Assembly: GCA_030686995.1 (NCBI GenBank)
Contig: CM060691.1
Location: forward strand, 58,043,338 to 58,107,337
Direction: 5' to 3'
DNA: 64,000 bases
Origin: Artemisia argyi
Lineage: Eukaryota > Streptophyta > Magnoliopsida > Asterales > Asteraceae
Made by a program: the position numbers and the translations under genes. The notes under the pieces are model-generated. The model had not been told where the DNA came from and searched no databases. It was given only the letters and a program-made list of their open reading frames with translations. Of the stretch, positions 60,163-64,000 are shown in pieces. Each line of letters starts with the position of its first letter. The stretch's first letter is position 1.

Positions 60163-63095
60163 TTATCTTCTTCTTCTTAACTCTTTATCAACTCTCACAC
60201 TTTGATCATAAATCCTTTGTAGCAAATCTTCTATGACTTCAGTTCTTTCCCAGCACCTAAGTTTCACTGACATCATCACAATCAAAACTCCAGCTCTCAA
60301 TGGATATTCTTTCTCAGCCAGCATAAAAACATCAACTCCATCTTGAGTAGAAAGATGATGCACAGCACTTGAGTCATAAAACTTCCACAAGGTATTCATG
60401 TTGTGAGCTTCAAATCTCCAATGTCTATCACTTGGGTCAGGTTCATATAATCTTCTAAAGTGAACCCATAATTCCTTAGCCTTGACATCAACAAGTTCAT
60501 CCTTTTTAAACTGATCTTGAACAATCCTCCACAAAGTATCCAAGTCTTCTCTATCACAAGATCTAACAATATCTTCAAAATCTCTGCAAATGCTTGTGAC
60601 ACTTCCAGTTCTGATGATCTTCCAAGCTACACCAAAACTATCAGAAAAGATCTCCCAACCAACAATTGGATATTTTGCTTGTAGAGGTTCAATATTAAGT
60701 ACATCAGTCTCTATGAACATCATGTTTGTAACTTGCTCTTTTGTCAACTTACTAGGACCCTCTTCTGCTTGAGATGATTCCTGAGTCTTCAATTTCTTTG
60801 CATCTTTTGATCCAAGACTCACTCCAGACCTTTTTGTTTTCATTACAATAGGTTCTTGATCCATTGGAATGAAATTACTATCTTGTCTTTTGATCCTGTA
60901 GTAAATACCTTCAATCTGATCATGTGACATTCCTTTGAATTGAGCCATCTTCATATTACCAACATGGCAGCAAAAAGTCTTCATCTCAGCAATGATCTGT
61001 GCCTTTGTAAGTTTTCTTGGCTTCTTTTGACCTTTTCTAACATCCCCAATGATTTGATCAAGAGCCTGCTGATTCTTCATTTGAATGAAGTCTTTTAATT
61101 GAGCAGACCTTTGTTCTTCATCCAAGGTTGTATTTGCAATCAATTCAATAGCCTTCTTCCTGATTACTTGATCATTATTAATCAAGTAGTCAATCTCTTC
61201 TTCTGTAGGCACATAAGTGAATAATGGAGGTTTCTCATGTATGACAGTTGGTGAGACACTTGAAATAGGTTCTGCCATTACAGCTTCAAGTTTATCCAAC
61301 CTCTTAGCTTCCATAAAACTAGCAACTTCATCTTCCTCTAGCTTTCTCTTTCTTTCATTCTCTTATTGTTGCTTTGCCAATCTTGCATCAAAGTCAATCT
61401 GAGCTTGTTCTTTTTTAGAAATCTTTCTTGTCTCTTGATCTGAAGCACTCACAATAGCTTTTCCTTTAATTGATCTTATTCTGGCAGCTTCTTCCTCTGC
61501 AGTGGTAATTTCTTGAGTAGCAGTGGGAACTTTTTCACTTGCAGTGGTAATTGGTTGATCAGTGGAAACTTGTTCTGCTTCAGTGGAAATTGGTTGAGCA
61601 GTTCCAACTAAATCATCAAAGTTAAAACCAGCATCAGCATCCATATCTTCAAAATCCAATTTCCTCCCCTCAGTCTCAGCTACATCATCTTTTGCTTGAG
61701 CATTATCAGAATCAATGAGCTCAGCAAACTCTTTTTCAAAAATTTTACTCCTCCCCTTAAGCTCTGCATCTGTTTTCCTCCCCTGTTTGGAAGAATCTCC
61801 CAAACTTTAGTAGAACTAGCAGAAAGCTCATCCTGAGGTGAAGATGATGAAGATAACACAACTTTAGGTCTTTTCTTCTTGAGATTCTCAACTTCATTTT
61901 GCAATCTTTGAATCTCAGCCTTCAATTGATTCAGCTCTGTGGCATGTTGTTCTTTGGTCTGTGCAAAATCTTTCTCCAGAGCTTGAACCTGCTTGACTAA
62001 TTTGGTACAAATGTCCATCAATTCAGATAGTTGCACACTGCCTTCATCACTTCCAACTGTGTAACCTGCTGAGAGAGGTGAATCATGAGGCATTGATTCA
62101 GGCTCTTCTCTAGTTGGACTAGGATTAAGCCTTGAACCACCACTGCTTGTTCCTAAACCAAAAGGTTCAGCAACATGCAATGTTGAGATGAGAGAAGTTG
62201 GCTGTTTAGACCTTATCTCATAAGTGTGAGTTACAGCAGGGGTATGTTGATTTGGTGGAACAACAATAATGGGTGTGTTTTGAGATACAACTGGGATGGT
62301 TGCATCTTCACCCTGTACTTGAGCAATTTTAGCAAGCATTTGAGGAAAAAGTGGATGAACCTCCCCATTCCAAAGATCTGAAGCCTTACACATGTTTTGA
62401 AAAACTTTTGGCTTTAGGCTAGAAGGTTCATAAATTCTATTGTGAGGTCGCAGTTGAAACTTATTTAACACTGCTTGCACAAACCTTGGATACATAAAAA
62501 ATTTATATTGACTCTTTACATTGCCTTTCATATTATTGAAAATAAACTTTGAAAAATTGAAAGTCCTATCAGTTGCCAAACAAACCAAAAGATAAGCCAT
62601 GGTTGATGCAAATTGTTCATAAGATGTTTTCTTAGGACTCAGGCAATGTAAAAGAGTGTGAATCAAAAATCTCCAATGGGGACAAAAACATCCTTTTCTG
62701 AAAGTAACTTTTTGTTCAGATGTATCATACCCCATTAAAGCAATATTAGTGAAAATTTCTGAATTAGGTAATGTGATGATACCATTGAGATCATCCAATT
62801 GGAGAATTCTCCTCAAGGATGACTCAGTAACATCAATAGTTACCCCATCAACTGTGGCTCTTAGAGCATCCACAGATTCATGCGTGTCTCCCTGTTCAAG
62901 AGTTATGGACTCCACAGTGTTCCAGAACTGTTTGATATGAGAGACATAGATTGTGGGATTAATAGTTAAGGCATACCTTATATGAGTTGTGTTTAGAAAA
63001 TCCACAATCTGATGAAAAACAGGGCCACTCTTCTCGTTTGACTTTTGTAAGTAGGCCACTTGGTTGTGCTCCTCGACAAATTTTAGAATCGCCAT
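60163..63095 (-). pseudogene. Accessory (env-like position) ORF of a copia/SIRE-like element
   Basis: Best start is ATG 63095 (MAILKFVEEHNQVAYL). The frame runs to 61680, changes near 61800 by an apparent 1-nt indel, continues 61803-61366, meets TAA at 61363-61365, and is open again from 61362 to 60163. The N-terminal third (VDFLNTTHIRYALTINPTIY, HIKQFWNTVE) is a domain seen in very many Asteraceae transposon proteins. The middle has a long coiled coil (QLKAEIQRLQNEVENLKKK) and a Ser-rich run. The C-terminal part (KYPIVGWEIF, DTLWRIVQ, VHHLSTQDGVDVFML) is again typical. It lies between pol and the 3' LTR, as the extra ORF of SIRE-type copia elements does. No signal peptide or transmembrane segment convinces me, so 'env-like' describes position only. 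Role unknown. Confidence 0.65.
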
Positions 63096-63477
63096 GATAT
63101 TTGTGAAAAAGAGAATAAAAGTGTTAGTAATCAAGATAAAAAGCAAGCCGTATGATAATCAATTTATACTAATAGGGTTTGAGGAGGTTGCGCAATGTGA
63201 ATTATCTTTAGAAAGAATTATCTTTGGGAAAAGAATAATTTATAATAAGTAAGTAGATAATTCACAAAAGATTTTACCCTATTAATAAGGAAAGACGGTT
63301 ATTTTTATAACGGCTAGTAAAAAATGGATTACTGACACAACAGTTGTAACGGCTAGTTCATCAGTGGAAAAATTACTCTTGCAGTGGTAACTAATGAACT
63401 AGCAGTGGTAAAATTTTCACAACATATCAAAGAGCAGTGGTTAATAAAACATGAAAATTTGATGCTCTTATCATAGT
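63096..63477. other. Element sequence upstream of the accessory ORF
   Basis: Non-coding, with four 'cagtgg' motifs at 63360-63445 (three of the GCAGTGGTAA type), matching those in the LTR. It is the spacer between pol and the accessory ORF in the minus orientation. Confidence 0.45.
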
Positions 63478-63790
63478 TTTTAGCAAACTACCAGCTATCA
63501 ACGGATTTGATATGTCTTTACCATGAGCCGTTTGCTATGGACTAGCCAACTCTTGATCACTTGGATGTATGGTGAGTTGATGACCTAGTTTTTGGTAAAC
63601 TATCAACCATAAACGGATTTGATGAGTCTTTACCAGTAGCCGTTTGCTCTGGACTAGCTGACTCTTGATCACTTGGATGTATGGTGAGTTGATGACCTAG
63701 TTTTTGGTAAACTATCAACCATAAACGGATTTGATGAGTCTTTACCAGTAGCCGTTTGCTCTGGACTAGCTGATTCTTATGTGGATTAGA
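63478..63790 (-). repeat. 112-bp tandem repeat in the same element
   Basis: The phrase 'ggactagc' followed by 'actcttgatcacttggatgt' starts at 63539 and 63651, with a further start at 63763, giving a period of 112 bp. A diverged partial unit lies at 63478-63538. The two full units are almost identical. On the minus strand they read through as SASPEQTATGKDSSNPFMVD, an Asteraceae repeat text I associate with this element family. The last 200 bp of the window (63791-64000) shows no further feature. Confidence 0.85.
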
Positions 63791-64000
63791 CATGGTGAAT
63801 CAATAACCATTTGTTGTGTGTCTATGATACACACCTTATTACTCCAATGACTCCAATAATATGGGTTGTATGCTGCAAACCAAAGTAACTTTCAACTTAA
63901 CCCATAAAGATTAACCCAAAGTAACTTTTTAACCAAGTTACTATTCACAAAAATATCTTCCAAAAGTCAACCCGATAATAACCAAATTTACTCCTCCAAC

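Overview
This is nuclear genomic DNA of a flowering plant, most likely from the daisy family (Asteraceae). The evidence is AT-rich sequence, genes with GT-AG introns, a nuclear-type tRNA, and dense nested transposons. The LINE reverse transcriptase and the accessory ORF of the right-hand copia-like element resemble proteins I associate with Asteraceae genomes. The family call is an inference from remembered protein similarity; the genus cannot be fixed from this window.

Host genes are few. A tRNA-Thr(AGU) gene lies at 523-596 on the minus strand. An intronless GT34 galactosyltransferase of the galactomannan type is at 9003-10349 (+), and a frameshifted second GT34 copy faces it tail-to-tail at 14214-15528 (-). 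A ten-exon plastid N-acetylglutamate synthase (NAGS) gene runs 18488-24868 (+). Its reading frame is consistent across all ten exons except for one in-frame TGA in exon 4. A complete four-exon nitrate reductase gene (906 codons) runs 42692-48019 (+). A decayed NAGS 3' fragment with its introns follows at about 48665-49245, and a single rhamnogalacturonate-lyase exon lies at 59045-59155 (-). GT34 next to NAGS also occurs in Arabidopsis as I recall, so the 9-25 kb block may be ancient microsynteny.

The rest is mostly mobile DNA. There are LINE fragments at 3.7-6.6, 19.3-22.1 (inside NAGS intron 1, with a 15-bp target duplication) and 34.2-34.8 kb. A young but coding-dead copia element occupies 24897-31095, 28 bp past the NAGS stop, with near-identical LTRs and a TGTTT target duplication. 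There is a Ty3/gypsy-type LTR and primer-binding site at 50.6-51.9 kb, a CACTA-like terminus at 52.25 kb, and a 180-bp tandem array at 56.8-57.8 kb. A copia/SIRE-like accessory ORF with its LTR lies at 59.6-63.1 kb (-). Several small inverted-repeat elements carry recognisable target duplications.

Functionally, NAGS (arginine synthesis) and nitrate reductase (nitrate assimilation) both act in nitrogen metabolism and sit 18 kb apart. Nothing in the sequence shows co-regulation, so I treat this as a neighbourhood observation. No new multi-gene system was found. The most interesting signals concern the NAGS locus: the nonsense codon, an exon-1 echo inside intron 1, a transposon on each side of the coding exons, and a second broken copy beyond nitrate reductase.
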